Below, piece after piece: positions 1 through 5,091 of a DNA stretch of 6,712 nucleotides. Under the pieces are notes generated by a model. The model saw only the letters and a list, made by a program, of their open reading frames with translations. It did no database searches and was not told the origin of the DNA. Both the position numbers and the translations under genes were made by a program. How positions within the stretch are numbered: position 1 is the stretch's first letter; each line of letters starts with the position of its first letter. The stretch comes from Desulfovibrionaceae bacterium (GTDB lineage: Bacteria > Desulfobacterota > Desulfovibrionia > Desulfovibrionales > Desulfovibrionaceae): positions 1-6,712 of the forward strand of contig CAAGJV010000421.1 of the NCBI GenBank assembly GCA_900770205.1, given 5' to 3'.

Positions 1-367
1 CCCCGAGTTCCCCACGAAGATTGCCAATCAGCTTATAAATTTCCGGAGTACCTTCCTTGGTAATATCAATGCCAAACGGTTTTGAAAGAGACTCCGCCAC
101 CTTGCCGGATTTTGCATCGAGAACTGCAAGTTCTCCGCGTTCCGTATTGCGTTCGATCAAGCCCTGTTCATAGCGGGCTCTGTCTATGAGAAATTCAATG
201 CTGTCAAAGGCAGGGGGAGGAGGAAGAATAGCCAGGCTGTCAAGAGCATCGGCATTCGTGGAAAAATAACGATCGGGGCGGGTGGTCACGTCATCGCCAG
301 CCGGAGCTGCGGCATAGGCACTGCCTGAAACCAGGGAAATCAACAGGAAAAACGCCAATTTTTTCAT
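1..367 (-). CDS. phoC: Class A non-specific acid phosphatase (PhoC/PhoN type), N-terminal 122 codons, cut by window edge
   Basis: Periplasmic phosphomonoesterase of the PAP2 superfamily, which releases phosphate from many organic phosphomonoesters. The ATG at 367-365 has a GGAG Shine-Dalgarno 6 bases upstream. Residues 1-19 form a classic signal peptide (MKK, hydrophobic core, AYA cleavage site before AAPAGDD). The mature N-terminus matches the family from memory: a GDD-TTRPD segment, then a Y-x-n-LAILPPPPA-F-DS-EFL stretch, then a YEQGLIERNTERGELA segment, close to Morganella and enterobacterial PhoC. The catalytic signature (KX6RP, PSGH, SRX5HX3D) would lie beyond the left edge, so activity cannot be judged. 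The visible part has no frame break. It sits downstream of the hemL terminator on the same strand, with its own leader, and is probably a separate unit. The class A assignment is firm; the choice between phoC and phoN as symbol is not. Confidence 0.88.
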   Translation of the reverse strand, partial: MKKLAFFLLISLVSGSAYAAAPAGDDVTTRPDRYFSTNADALDSLAILPPPPAFDSIEFLIDRARYEQGLIERNTERGELAVLDAKSGKVAESLSKPFGIDITKEGTPEIYKLIGNLRGELG

Positions 368-391
368 GATACTCTCCATGGTTAAAATTTT

Positions 392-411
392 ATGGAATAC
401 TCTGATTCCAT
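392..411. repeat. Inverted repeat in the leader of the acid phosphatase gene
   Basis: ATGGAAT (392-398) and ATTCCAT (405-411) form a perfect 7-bp dyad with a 6-base centre. It lies 25 bases upstream of the phosphatase start and downstream of the weak promoter candidate. It could be an operator or an mRNA hairpin. No regulator can be named; it does not resemble a PhoB box. Confidence 0.4.
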
Positions 412-416
412 TTTTC

Positions 417-444
417 TGATTATGCCTTTGTCCTGGAAAGTCAA
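417..444 (-). promoter_or_regulatory. Possible sigma-70-like promoter for the acid phosphatase
   Basis: On the minus strand TTGACT (444-439) is followed after 16 bases by TAATCA (422-417). The -35 box is good and the -10 box is poor. It lies between the hemL terminator and the phosphatase start, where a promoter is expected. Weak call. Confidence 0.3.
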
Positions 445-455
445 GAAAATACGCT

Positions 456-495
456 CAAAAAAGGAGCGCTTCTTCACCCCGGAAAAAGCGCTCCT
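456..495 (-). terminator. Intrinsic terminator of the ahb-hemL operon
   Basis: AGGAGCGCTT and AAGCGCTCCT (495-486 and 471-462) form a perfect 10-bp GC-rich stem with a 14-base loop. On the minus strand it is followed by a run of T (461-457). It begins about 20 bases after the hemL stop. The plus-strand reading has a poorer T tract, so it mainly serves the minus strand. Confidence 0.85.
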
Positions 496-515
496 ATTTC
501 TTTACAAATTTATTT

Positions 516-1790
516 TCAGAACTTCACACGCTTTGCGGCATCCAAGGCTCTGCAAAAGTCATCATCGGTATGGGCAAAGGAAAGCATATTGGCTTCAAAG
601 GCAGAAGGTGCCATAAAAATACCCTGCTCACGCATTTGCTTGTAGAAGGATTCAAAAATCTTCTGATCCGTTGTCTGGACACTGGCAAAATCCAGTAGAG
701 GAGCTTCCGTAAAATACACGGTGAAAAGCGAAGCAATATGCGGAATCTGAACGGGAACCCCCTTTTCTTTAAGAATATGTTCCAGCTCTTCAACAAAGGC
801 ATGAACGCGGGATTCCAGCGCGGCATAGTCGGCATGCTTAAGAATTTCCAAGGTGGCCAGACCCGCAGCCATGGCAAGAGGATTTCCCGACAGGGTTCCC
901 GCCTGATAGACTTCGCCTTCCGGAGCGATATGCCGCATGATTTCCGCCCTGCCCCCATACGCGCCGACAGGAAGTCCGCCTCCGATAATCTTTCCAAACG
1001 TTGTCAGATCTGGAAGGATATCAAAACGCCCCTGAGCACCGCCGTAGGAAAGGCGGAACCCGGTGATGACTTCATCAAAAACAAGCAAGGCTCCATACTT
1101 TGTACACAGCTCTCGAAGCCCTTTCAGAAATCCAGGCTGAGGAAGCATAAGCCCCATATTTCCGGCCACAGGCTCAACAAAAAGCGCCGCAATATCATTG
1201 GGGTATGCTTCAAACAAACGCTTCACAGCCTCAAGGTCGTTATAAGGGGCAAGAAGCGTATCCGCGACCGTAGCGGCCGGAACGCCCGGCGTACCGGGAA
1301 TGGAAAATGTAGCTACCCCGGAACCTGCACTGGCAAGAAATGCATCACCATGCCCATGGTATCCGCCGATGAATTTGATCAGTTTATCACGCCCGGTAAA
1401 TCCGCGGGCAAGGCGTAGCGCACTCATCGTAGCTTCTGTTCCGGAGTTCACCATGCGTACCATTTCCACCGAAGGCAACGCTGAACATACTTCCTCTGCA
1501 AGGCGTACCTCCGCCTCACAGGGAGCTCCATAGCTCGTTCCCCGTGCAGCGGCACGGCAGATGGCTTCCGTAACAGCAGGGTGGGAATGTCCAATAAGCA
1601 TAGGCCCCCAGGAGCCGAGAAAATCAATGAACTCATCACCATCGGCCGTAATGATGCGTGCCCCTCTGGCCTCTGCAACAAACAATGGTTCAGCATGCAC
1701 ATTCCTGCATGCCCGTACCGGACTGTTCACCCCACCGGGAATAATTTCCTGTGCATGAATAAAAAGATCATGGGAACGCTGGGTATTCAT
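516..1790 (-). CDS. hemL: Glutamate-1-semialdehyde 2,1-aminomutase
   Basis: PLP enzyme of the C5 tetrapyrrole pathway. It converts glutamate-1-semialdehyde to 5-aminolevulinate in the cytoplasm, the committed precursor of siroheme, heme and corrinoids. The 424 residues match the usual length. Visible motifs: the N-terminal IPGGVNSPVRA (17-27), the substrate-gate region NSGTEATMSALRLAR (115-129), GYHGHGD (143-149), DEVITGFR (239-246) with the PLP-ring aspartate, TTFGKIIGGGLPVGAYGG (263-280) with the Schiff-base lysine K267, and QAGTLSGNPLAMAAG (296-310). The ATG at 1790 has AGGAG at 1801-1797, 6 bases away, and this ribosome site overlaps the stop codon of the upstream ahb gene. The 9-base gap suggests translational coupling. 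A strong terminator follows. Sequence flavour is close to Desulfovibrio HemL. Nothing looks damaged. Confidence 0.97.
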   Translation of the reverse strand: MNTQRSHDLFIHAQEIIPGGVNSPVRACRNVHAEPLFVAEARGARIITADGDEFIDFLGSWGPMLIGHSHPAVTEAICRAAARGTSYGAPCEAEVRLAEEVCSALPSVEMVRMVNSGTEATMSALRLARGFTGRDKLIKFIGGYHGHGDAFLASAGSGVATFSIPGTPGVPAATVADTLLAPYNDLEAVKRLFEAYPNDIAALFVEPVAGNMGLMLPQPGFLKGLRELCTKYGALLVFDEVITGFRLSYGGAQGRFDILPDLTTFGKIIGGGLPVGAYGGRAEIMRHIAPEGEVYQAGTLSGNPLAMAAGLATLEILKHADYAALESRVHAFVEELEHILKEKGVPVQIPHIASLFTVYFTEAPLLDFASVQTTDQKIFESFYKQMREQGIFMAPSAFEANMLSFAHTDDDFCRALDAAKRVKF

Positions 1791-1799
1791 ATCATTCTC

Positions 1800-2282
1800 C
1801 TAAGCCTTCTCTGCAAAATAGGTCATGGAAATTTTCTTTAATTCTTTAATACTTGTCAGAATTTCATACTGTTCCAGGATAGTGCTGTTTCTCAGGTCTT
1901 CAATGACATCGAGACAATCCTGTTCGCTGCGGCCATGTATCATGGTATAAAAAGTGTACGGCCATTCAGGGTACGGACTGGGGCGGTAGTAACAATGAGA
2001 AATACGCGGATGTTCTGCAGCTTTTACACCTACCGTATCAACCTCTTCCGGAGATACTATCCATGCCACCATGGCATTGTGGGTCCAGCCGGTGCGCTGA
2101 TGCTTGATGCTGGCCCCGAAACGACGAATAGCCCCGGAATCCTTCATGTGTGTAAGAAGAGAAAGCACCTCCTCTTCCGATGCTCCGACCTCCTCCGCTA
2201 TATCAGCAAAAGGAGTTAAAGAATCCGGTATATTTTTCTGCACGATACGAAGAATTGCCTGTTCCTTGTCCGTAAAATCCAT
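1800..2282 (-). CDS. ahbA/ahbB: Siroheme decarboxylase subunit (AhbA or AhbB; Lrp/AsnC-like fold)
   Basis: One subunit of the heterodimeric enzyme that decarboxylates the two acetate side chains of siroheme to give 12,18-didecarboxysiroheme, the first step of the siroheme-dependent heme route. The 160 residues carry an N-terminal winged-helix-like region (about 1-55), then the conserved RRFGASIKHQRTGWTHNAMV stretch (53-72), HPRISHCYYR (91-100) and WPYTFYTMIHG (107-117), patterns typical of Ahb/NirDLGH proteins rather than DNA-binding Lrp regulators. I chose ATG 2282 because GAGG lies 5 bases upstream and the residues before it (open to 2333) look non-coding. The neighbour hemL supports the tetrapyrrole role. 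The partner subunit and ahbC/ahbD are not in the window. I cannot tell the A from the B subunit by eye. An Lrp-type regulator is the alternative; I consider it less likely. Confidence 0.88.
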   Translation of the reverse strand: MDFTDKEQAILRIVQKNIPDSLTPFADIAEEVGASEEEVLSLLTHMKDSGAIRRFGASIKHQRTGWTHNAMVAWIVSPEEVDTVGVKAAEHPRISHCYYRPSPYPEWPYTFYTMIHGRSEQDCLDVIEDLRNSTILEQYEILTSIKELKKISMTYFAEKA

Positions 2283-2312
2283 ATCTGCCTCGATAACCTG
2301 TAATTTTTGAGA

Positions 2313-2341
2313 AGTATATCCGTAGCATGGCACGGAAGCAA
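2313..2341 (-). promoter_or_regulatory. Sigma-70-like promoter of the ahb-hemL operon
   Basis: On the minus strand TTGCTT (2341-2336) and TATACT (2318-2313) are separated by exactly 17 bases, about 30 bases before the ahb start. The spacer contains CCGT and ACGG as a short dyad that could be an operator, but the match is only 4 bp. Confidence 0.6.
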
Positions 2342-2410
2342 GAAAACATTATCTCTGCTTTCTCCGCGAACAGTCATCAGGAAAACGCAAGAGAAGACGA
2401 TTAAACCAGC

Positions 2411-2449
2411 AAAGTCAGGATTGACCGAAAAAGGGGTAGTCCTGACTTT
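2411..2449. repeat. Perfect 10-bp inverted repeat at the 3' end of the small-gene cluster
   Basis: AAAGTCAGGA (2411-2420) and TCCTGACTTT (2440-2449) surround a 19-base centre. The stop codon of the small membrane gene ending at 2415 lies inside the stem. It may serve as a weak terminator or a 3'-protecting hairpin for the minus-strand transcript, but no T run follows on that strand. On the plus strand only TTTT follows. It separates the housekeeping operon from the accessory patch. Confidence 0.5.
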
Positions 2450-2624
2450 TAGTATCCGTTTCATCTACTAATATGGCAGGCATATTAATGAAGATAAATA
2501 CGTTTATAAGTATGTGTATGAGAAATGCAATGACAAAGAATTTAATAACTACCACGAGTAATCCATAACTTATAGAGAGTGTCCATGATAGTATTATGCT
2601 CAGGCATCCACATCCTGTGGACAT
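2415..2624 (-). CDS. Small two-helix membrane protein, unrecognised
   Basis: A 69-residue protein starting at MSTGCGC. Two strongly hydrophobic stretches (about 8-26 and 27-47) are separated by a single lysine and are followed by an acidic, polar tail (VDETDTKSQDYPFF). I see no catalytic motif and do not recognise a family. The ATG at 2624 has TTAGGA about 11 bases upstream, a long but usable spacing. A GTG at 2669 in the same frame would add 15 residues without a better ribosome site. The gene overlaps the last 25 bases of the preceding membrane-protein frame, which suggests translational coupling. The composition of the frame (long hydrophobic run, then a polar tail) argues that it is real. 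Confidence is in coding status, not function. Confidence 0.55.
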   Translation of the reverse strand: MSTGCGCLSIILSWTLSISYGLLVVVIKFFVIAFLIHILINVFIFINMPAILVDETDTKSQDYPFFGQS

Positions 2625-2880
2625 TTCCAGCTTTTTCCTAAGAAGCAGGAAATGGTTGCTTGTGTACACAGAAGAATAACACAGGCGAGTGCTAGATATG
2701 CAAGATAGAATGGCATACCTTCACATGGCAGGCCATATTTCATGAAAGCAGCGGCTGCACCGCAAAGCAGCAATGTATCAAGAGATATGCAGAAGAACTT
2801 ATACAGTTTTAAGTTTTTTTCTGCGAAGATAGAAAAAATCCCCAGTCCCAGAAGGAAAATAGTGTCAGTCGCATTCTCAT
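2600..2880 (-). pseudogene. Small three-helix membrane protein with start and body in different frames
   Basis: An ideal ribosome site (AAAGGAG, 7 bases before ATG 2880) leads into a frame that stops after 23 codons. The neighbouring frame is open from just upstream to TGA 2602-2600 and reads like a membrane protein. It has three hydrophobic segments, TIFLLGLGIFSIFA, FFCISLDTLLLCGAAAF and PFYLAYLALACVILLC, with charged loops (AEKNLKLYK, MKYGLPCEG). That frame has no ATG, GTG or TTG at a suitable place. One extra base within the first codons (AGAAATG instead of AGAATG near 2876) would join ATG to the body as MRNATDTIF. I therefore read it as a gene with a one-base deletion or an assembly error. 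Translation from a rare start is the alternative. Family not recognised. The 3' end overlaps the next gene by 25 bases. Confidence 0.5.
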
Positions 2881-2888
2881 AGAATACT

Positions 2889-2914
2889 CCTTTGTTTTCC
2901 TCTTATAACAAAGG
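2889..2914 (-). promoter_or_regulatory. Intercistronic hairpin covering a Shine-Dalgarno sequence
   Basis: On the minus strand CCTTTGTT (2914-2907) pairs perfectly with AACAAAGG (2896-2889) across a 10-base loop. The 3' arm includes most of the AAAGGAG ribosome site of the next gene (ATG 2880). The 5' arm begins one base after the stop codon of the upstream gene (2916). Ribosomes finishing the upstream gene would melt the hairpin, so it is a plausible translational-coupling switch. The structure is visible; its function is inferred. Confidence 0.5.
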
Positions 2915-2915
2915 G

Positions 2916-3224
2916 TTACAGAAGCAGGAAAAGCGCGGAGAATACCGCAAAGGCGCAGGAGGCGGAGAGAAGCACAAGCGCCGTAGTTTTGTCTCCGCCA
3001 GTTTCCTTAAGCTTCTTTTCCAGCTCTTCCACACGGATTTTGCGCAGGTCTTTTTCCCTGGCAAGCCGCTTTTCCAGAGAATCGACCAGGCTTTTCAAAT
3101 TGCGGTTCTCGATGCGCAGCCTTGCCAGTTCTCCGGTATCGAAGAATCTCTGGAAAAAGCTGTGCTTTTCCTTCTCAGGCTCATGATCGATTGGCTGTGG
3201 TGGAGTTACGGGAACCTCGGTAAT
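2916..3224 (-). CDS. Small tail-anchored coiled-coil protein, apparent ATT start
   Basis: About 102 residues. A proline-rich, acidic N-terminus (TEVPVTPPQPIDHEPEKEK) is followed by a charged, heptad-like helix (about 30-80; RLRIENRNLKSLVDSLEKR, then EKDLRKIRVEELEKKLKE). A single hydrophobic C-terminal segment (ALVLLSASCAFAVFSALFLLL) ends at the stop. This is the layout of a tail-anchored membrane protein with a cytoplasmic coiled coil. The frame is closed by TGA just upstream and contains no early ATG, GTG or TTG. The best start is ATT at 3224-3222, preceded by GGGAG at 8-base spacing. The first alternative, TTG 3098, has no ribosome site and would cut the coiled coil. Either a rare ATT start or an ATG-to-ATT mutation. 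Family not recognised. It follows and overlaps the 3373 gene and precedes the hairpin at 2889. Confidence 0.5.
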   Translation of the reverse strand: MTEVPVTPPQPIDHEPEKEKHSFFQRFFDTGELARLRIENRNLKSLVDSLEKRLAREKDLRKIRVEELEKKLKETGGDKTTALVLLSASCAFAVFSALFLLL

Positions 3225-3373
3225 ATTTTTTCTCCCTGATCAGTCCCTGATTCAATCTATCTGGTATCGCTTCCTCTATCTCCTGAAGGGGGCCACCATG
3301 GAAATTTTACGCTTTTGATGCTGTCTCCAAGACTTTTTACATTTTCTATTATTTTCACTGATGAGAATTTCAT
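3181..3373 (-). pseudogene. Small soluble protein gene with a probable one-base insertion
   Basis: ATG 3373 has a good GGAG 8 bases upstream and opens a frame beginning MKFSSVKIIENVKSLGDSIK, which stops at 3257 after a low-quality tail (WWPPSGDRGSDTR). The adjacent frame continues with a much more protein-like segment, FHGGPLQEIEEAIPDRLNQG followed by LIREKKYYRGSRNS, ending at TGA 3183-3181. Removing one C at about 3302-3303 (TTTCATGG instead of TTTCCATGG) joins the two into a basic protein of about 63 residues. I see no membrane segment and recognise no family. If real, it is the first gene of the minus-strand cluster and overlaps the ATT-started gene. The alternative is a genuine 38-residue protein that ends at 3257. 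Confidence 0.4.
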
Positions 3374-3535
3374 GCGTTTCTCTCCAGGACAGTTCGTGAC
3401 AGGAAGGCGTATGCCAGAAAGAGCGTGTACACTTCCGCGCGCTCCGGCAATGAGCGGCAGTGAGAAGCGTAAAACCATACCGTGTGTCGTAGAGATAGCT
3501 CTCCTACGCATGCACATGGAAAACGAGGGGTAGTT
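3374..3535. promoter_or_regulatory. Divergent intergenic region between the small-gene cluster and the 316-codon gene
   Basis: It must hold the promoters for both directions, but I see no convincing -35/-10 pair. The clearest structure is CGTAG (3488-3492) with CTACG (3504-3508), extended inward by AGA/TCT with one bulge. This hairpin lies 28 bases before the plus-strand start and may be an operator or leader stem. Confidence 0.35.
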
Positions 3536-4486
3536 ATGGCATCTATAGCGGAAATACTCTTTGAAATACCGTCGGATATTCTCGAAGGACTAGCTTCTGG
3601 GGAATTAAAGCTCTTCGGTGGCGTGGTACGGAAAGCTACAGGGCAGATCGTATGCTTTCTCAAGCAAGTCGGCCTATCGGAAAAACTTTCCGAGATATCA
3701 AAAAGCCTGAACAGCATAGGCAACACACTTGGAAAACTGGAAAAGACGCAGACGGAAATCCTTGAGCAGCTTGCAGGCGTGCGGGAGATGCAGGCTCTTA
3801 CAGCTGCGGGCATTGCCGGGGTGGCATTCATATGTGTTGCTGGATTTACCGCCCTAGGAAAGCAGATAGGAGATGTAAAGGAACAGATAAACCGCCTGCA
3901 GAGCTCCGTGAATGATATCAGAGAGCTTGTCAATATTATTCATGTGGAAAACATAATAGGGAGAAGCCAGGAATACTACCGCACCTATGCTGCCTTCTGT
4001 GAAGGCGACTACGAAGAGGCCTGGAGGCACGCCCGCAACTGTCGTGCAGATATAGAAAGCTATCTTATGAATATGCCCGTGGAGACAATACTCCTTGATA
4101 CTATGGCCCCGATGTTCCTTATGAAGATGATTGGGCTGTCGATGCAGCTGCAGATTGAAATTGCATGCAGGCTCGGCCGAGATACGGCCCAGATTCTCGA
4201 CTGTGGAAAACGTCTTTTTTCATGCTTCCAGTCGCGCATACTGGAGTATAGAAAGACCATGTTTCTCACGCTTCCAAACAGCAGAACCATAGCCATACAG
4301 AATATGTTTCGCGATAAAGAGAGCTACCTGGGGAGGCTTTTTTCTACAGGGATTCCTACAGCTATAGACATGATAGACGGAGAGATGAAGTTCGTAGAAT
4401 GCTGCAAGGCTGACACAAGCATAGGAAGAAAGTTTCTGGATGCTGAATACGGGTATCTGTACATACCATACTCTTCCAGAAATTAA
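3536..4486 (+). CDS. Coiled-coil membrane protein, unrecognised family
   Basis: A 316-residue protein. ATG 3536 has GAGGGG 5 bases upstream; the GTG at 3482 in the same frame adds 18 unlikely residues. Visible order: an N-terminal segment with IPSDILEGLASGELKLFGGV (11-30), which has the feel of a conserved motif; a coiled coil (about 47-86, with ISKSLNSIGNTLGKLEKTQT); one hydrophobic glycine/alanine-rich membrane segment (about 88-108, AAGIAGVAFICVAGFTAL); a second coiled coil (about 109-135, VKEQINRLQSSVNDIRELVN); and a long helical C-terminal domain with nine cysteines over the whole protein and an aromatic tail (EYGYLYIPY). There is no signal peptide and no enzyme motif. The coiled coil, membrane segment, coiled coil order is shared with alpha-helical pore formers and with membrane sensors, but that is analogy only. 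It is expressed divergently from the small-gene cluster and ends in its own terminators. Frame intact, so probably functional. Confidence 0.85.
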   Translation: MASIAEILFEIPSDILEGLASGELKLFGGVVRKATGQIVCFLKQVGLSEKLSEISKSLNSIGNTLGKLEKTQTEILEQLAGVREMQALTAAGIAGVAFICVAGFTALGKQIGDVKEQINRLQSSVNDIRELVNIIHVENIIGRSQEYYRTYAAFCEGDYEEAWRHARNCRADIESYLMNMPVETILLDTMAPMFLMKMIGLSMQLQIEIACRLGRDTAQILDCGKRLFSCFQSRILEYRKTMFLTLPNSRTIAIQNMFRDKESYLGRLFSTGIPTAIDMIDGEMKFVECCKADTSIGRKFLDAEYGYLYIPYSSRN

Positions 4487-4530
4487 TGCAAGCAACTAAT
4501 TGCAAATGCTTTGCTTGCATTTGCTTTTCT
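4485..4530 (+). terminator. Terminator region with two mutually exclusive hairpins
   Basis: Two perfect stems share sequence. AATGCAAGCAA (4485-4495) pairs with TTGCTTGCATT (4511-4521). Alternatively GCAAATGC (4502-4509) pairs with GCATTTGC (4517-4524), followed by TTTTCTTT. The second looks like an intrinsic terminator and the first like a competing stem that starts inside the stop codon of the 3536 gene. Alternative folding could make termination conditional on ribosomes at the stop codon. The stems are visible; the switch is inferred. Confidence 0.6.
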
Positions 4531-4557
4531 TTGCAAGTATATACTTTTATTATTTGG

Positions 4558-4589
4558 AGGGCGCCATGCAGTAAGGCGCCCTTTCTTTT
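4558..4589 (+). terminator. Second intrinsic terminator
   Basis: AGGGCGCC (4558-4565) and GGCGCCCT (4575-4582) form an 8-bp GC-rich stem with a 9-base loop, followed by TTCTTTT. It is tandem to the terminator at 4485-4530. The loop contains ATG-CAG-TAA preceded by GGAGGG, a curiosity noted in the findings. Confidence 0.75.
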
Positions 4590-4707
4590 CCTCTACGGTT
4601 GCCAGGTCCATGGGAAGAACTGATGTCTGCCGCACGGGCACAGCGGTGATTCTGAGGATGGAGGCACCGTTTACGGATACAGGGAACTGTGGATGTCATA
4701 GGCAGCC
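4590..4707. other. Spacer with no supported gene
   Basis: Short open frames exist here but lack ribosome sites or protein-like composition. I recognise no RNA gene or repeat. Confidence 0.5.
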
Positions 4708-4737
4708 TTGACTTCCATTCTGTAATGGAGAAATAAT
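4708..4737 (+). promoter_or_regulatory. Promoter with a palindrome between -35 and -10
   Basis: TTGACT (4708-4713) and AATAAT (4732-4737) are separated by 18 bases. The spacer contains the perfect dyad TCCATT-CTGT-AATGGA (4714-4729), well placed for a repressor operator. The predicted transcript would start about 15-20 bases before the ribosome site of the small membrane-gene pair. Confidence 0.5.
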
Positions 4738-4760
4738 TGCACATAAGACAGGGATACTGC

Positions 4761-4944
4761 GTGTACGAAAAGGGATATTTCTAAACTTATCGATTATGCC
4801 GCTGGATTCCTCTCAAATCTGGCGGTTGCTGGTATTGCACTGGCCATATTTAAAGAGGACGAATCTGCTGTGGCTCTGACAGTATCTATTCTATCAGTAA
4901 TTTTTGGTGGATTTCTTACGTATTTCCACGGGGGTGTAAAATGA
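4761..4944 (+). pseudogene. Small two-helix membrane protein with start codon one base out of frame
   Basis: AGGG (4750-4753) stands 7 bases before GTG 4761, the expected start distance. The GTG frame, however, stops after seven codons. The adjacent frame (TGT 4762 onward to TGA 4944) is clearly protein-like, reading TKRDISKLIDYAAGFLSNLA, with a first hydrophobic segment ending LAVAGIALAIF, a charged turn KEDES, and a second hydrophobic segment AVALTVSILSVIFGGFLTY. Its frame is closed by TAA at 4745 and holds no ATG, GTG or TTG before the body. Deleting one T after the GTG (GTGACG instead of GTGTACG) would give a normal 60-residue protein. The layout (two helices with a charged turn) resembles small membrane proteins of unknown function found in many Gram-negatives. 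The stop overlaps the next start as ATGA, so the pair looks like one coupled unit. Confidence 0.55.
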
Positions 4945-5030
4945 GCATCACTGGTACCATCGTTATTGCCCTGGTCACCTTTATCGGCGGCTTTGGCCTT
5001 GGGCTTGTTCTGGCGAAGGCAAATAACTAA
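4941..5030 (+). CDS. 29-residue single-helix membrane protein
   Basis: MSITGTIVIALVTFIGGFGL followed by GLVLAKANN: one hydrophobic, glycine-rich helix with a basic C-terminus. A GGGGGTG ribosome site stands just upstream. The ATG overlaps the stop of the preceding membrane frame (ATGA), and a strong terminator begins 10 bases after the stop. Placement between coupled start and terminator is the main support for such a short gene. Function unknown; a partner of the upstream two-helix protein, a type I-like toxin or a regulator of a membrane complex are all possible. Confidence 0.6.
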   Translation: MSITGTIVIALVTFIGGFGLGLVLAKANN

Positions 5031-5039
5031 ACACAAGAG

Positions 5040-5070
5040 CGGAAGGCGAATTGCCTTCCGTTTCTTTTTT
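5040..5070 (+). terminator. Strong intrinsic terminator of the small membrane-gene pair
   Basis: CGGAAGGC (5040-5047) and GCCTTCCG (5053-5060) form a perfect 8-bp stem with a 5-base loop, followed by TTTCTTTTTT. Confidence 0.88.
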
Positions 5071-5091
5071 ATGTGTGTTGAGGCGATTTCC

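Noticed and set aside
738..1418. Long plus-strand open frame of 226 codons
   Set aside because: It lies antisense to hemL, has basic, low-complexity composition and no ribosome site; it is a shadow of the hemL codon pattern.
1800..2282. Lrp/AsnC transcription regulator
   Set aside because: The FGASIKHQ...G and WPYTFYTMIHG patterns and the position before hemL fit siroheme decarboxylase better than a DNA-binding regulator.
3370..3933. Minus-strand open frame of 187 codons
   Set aside because: It is antisense to the start of the 316-codon gene, rich in Ser, Arg, Pro and Cys, with no ribosome site; a shadow.
4611..4711. 33-codon plus-strand frame starting MGRTDVCRTG
   Set aside because: No proper ribosome site, composition not convincing, and it would run into the promoter for the membrane-gene pair.
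2600..4944. Programmed ribosomal frameshifting as the explanation for all small-gene frame breaks
   Set aside because: The shifts needed go in different directions, lie at different places relative to the start codon, and lack a shared slippery site or downstream pseudoknot.
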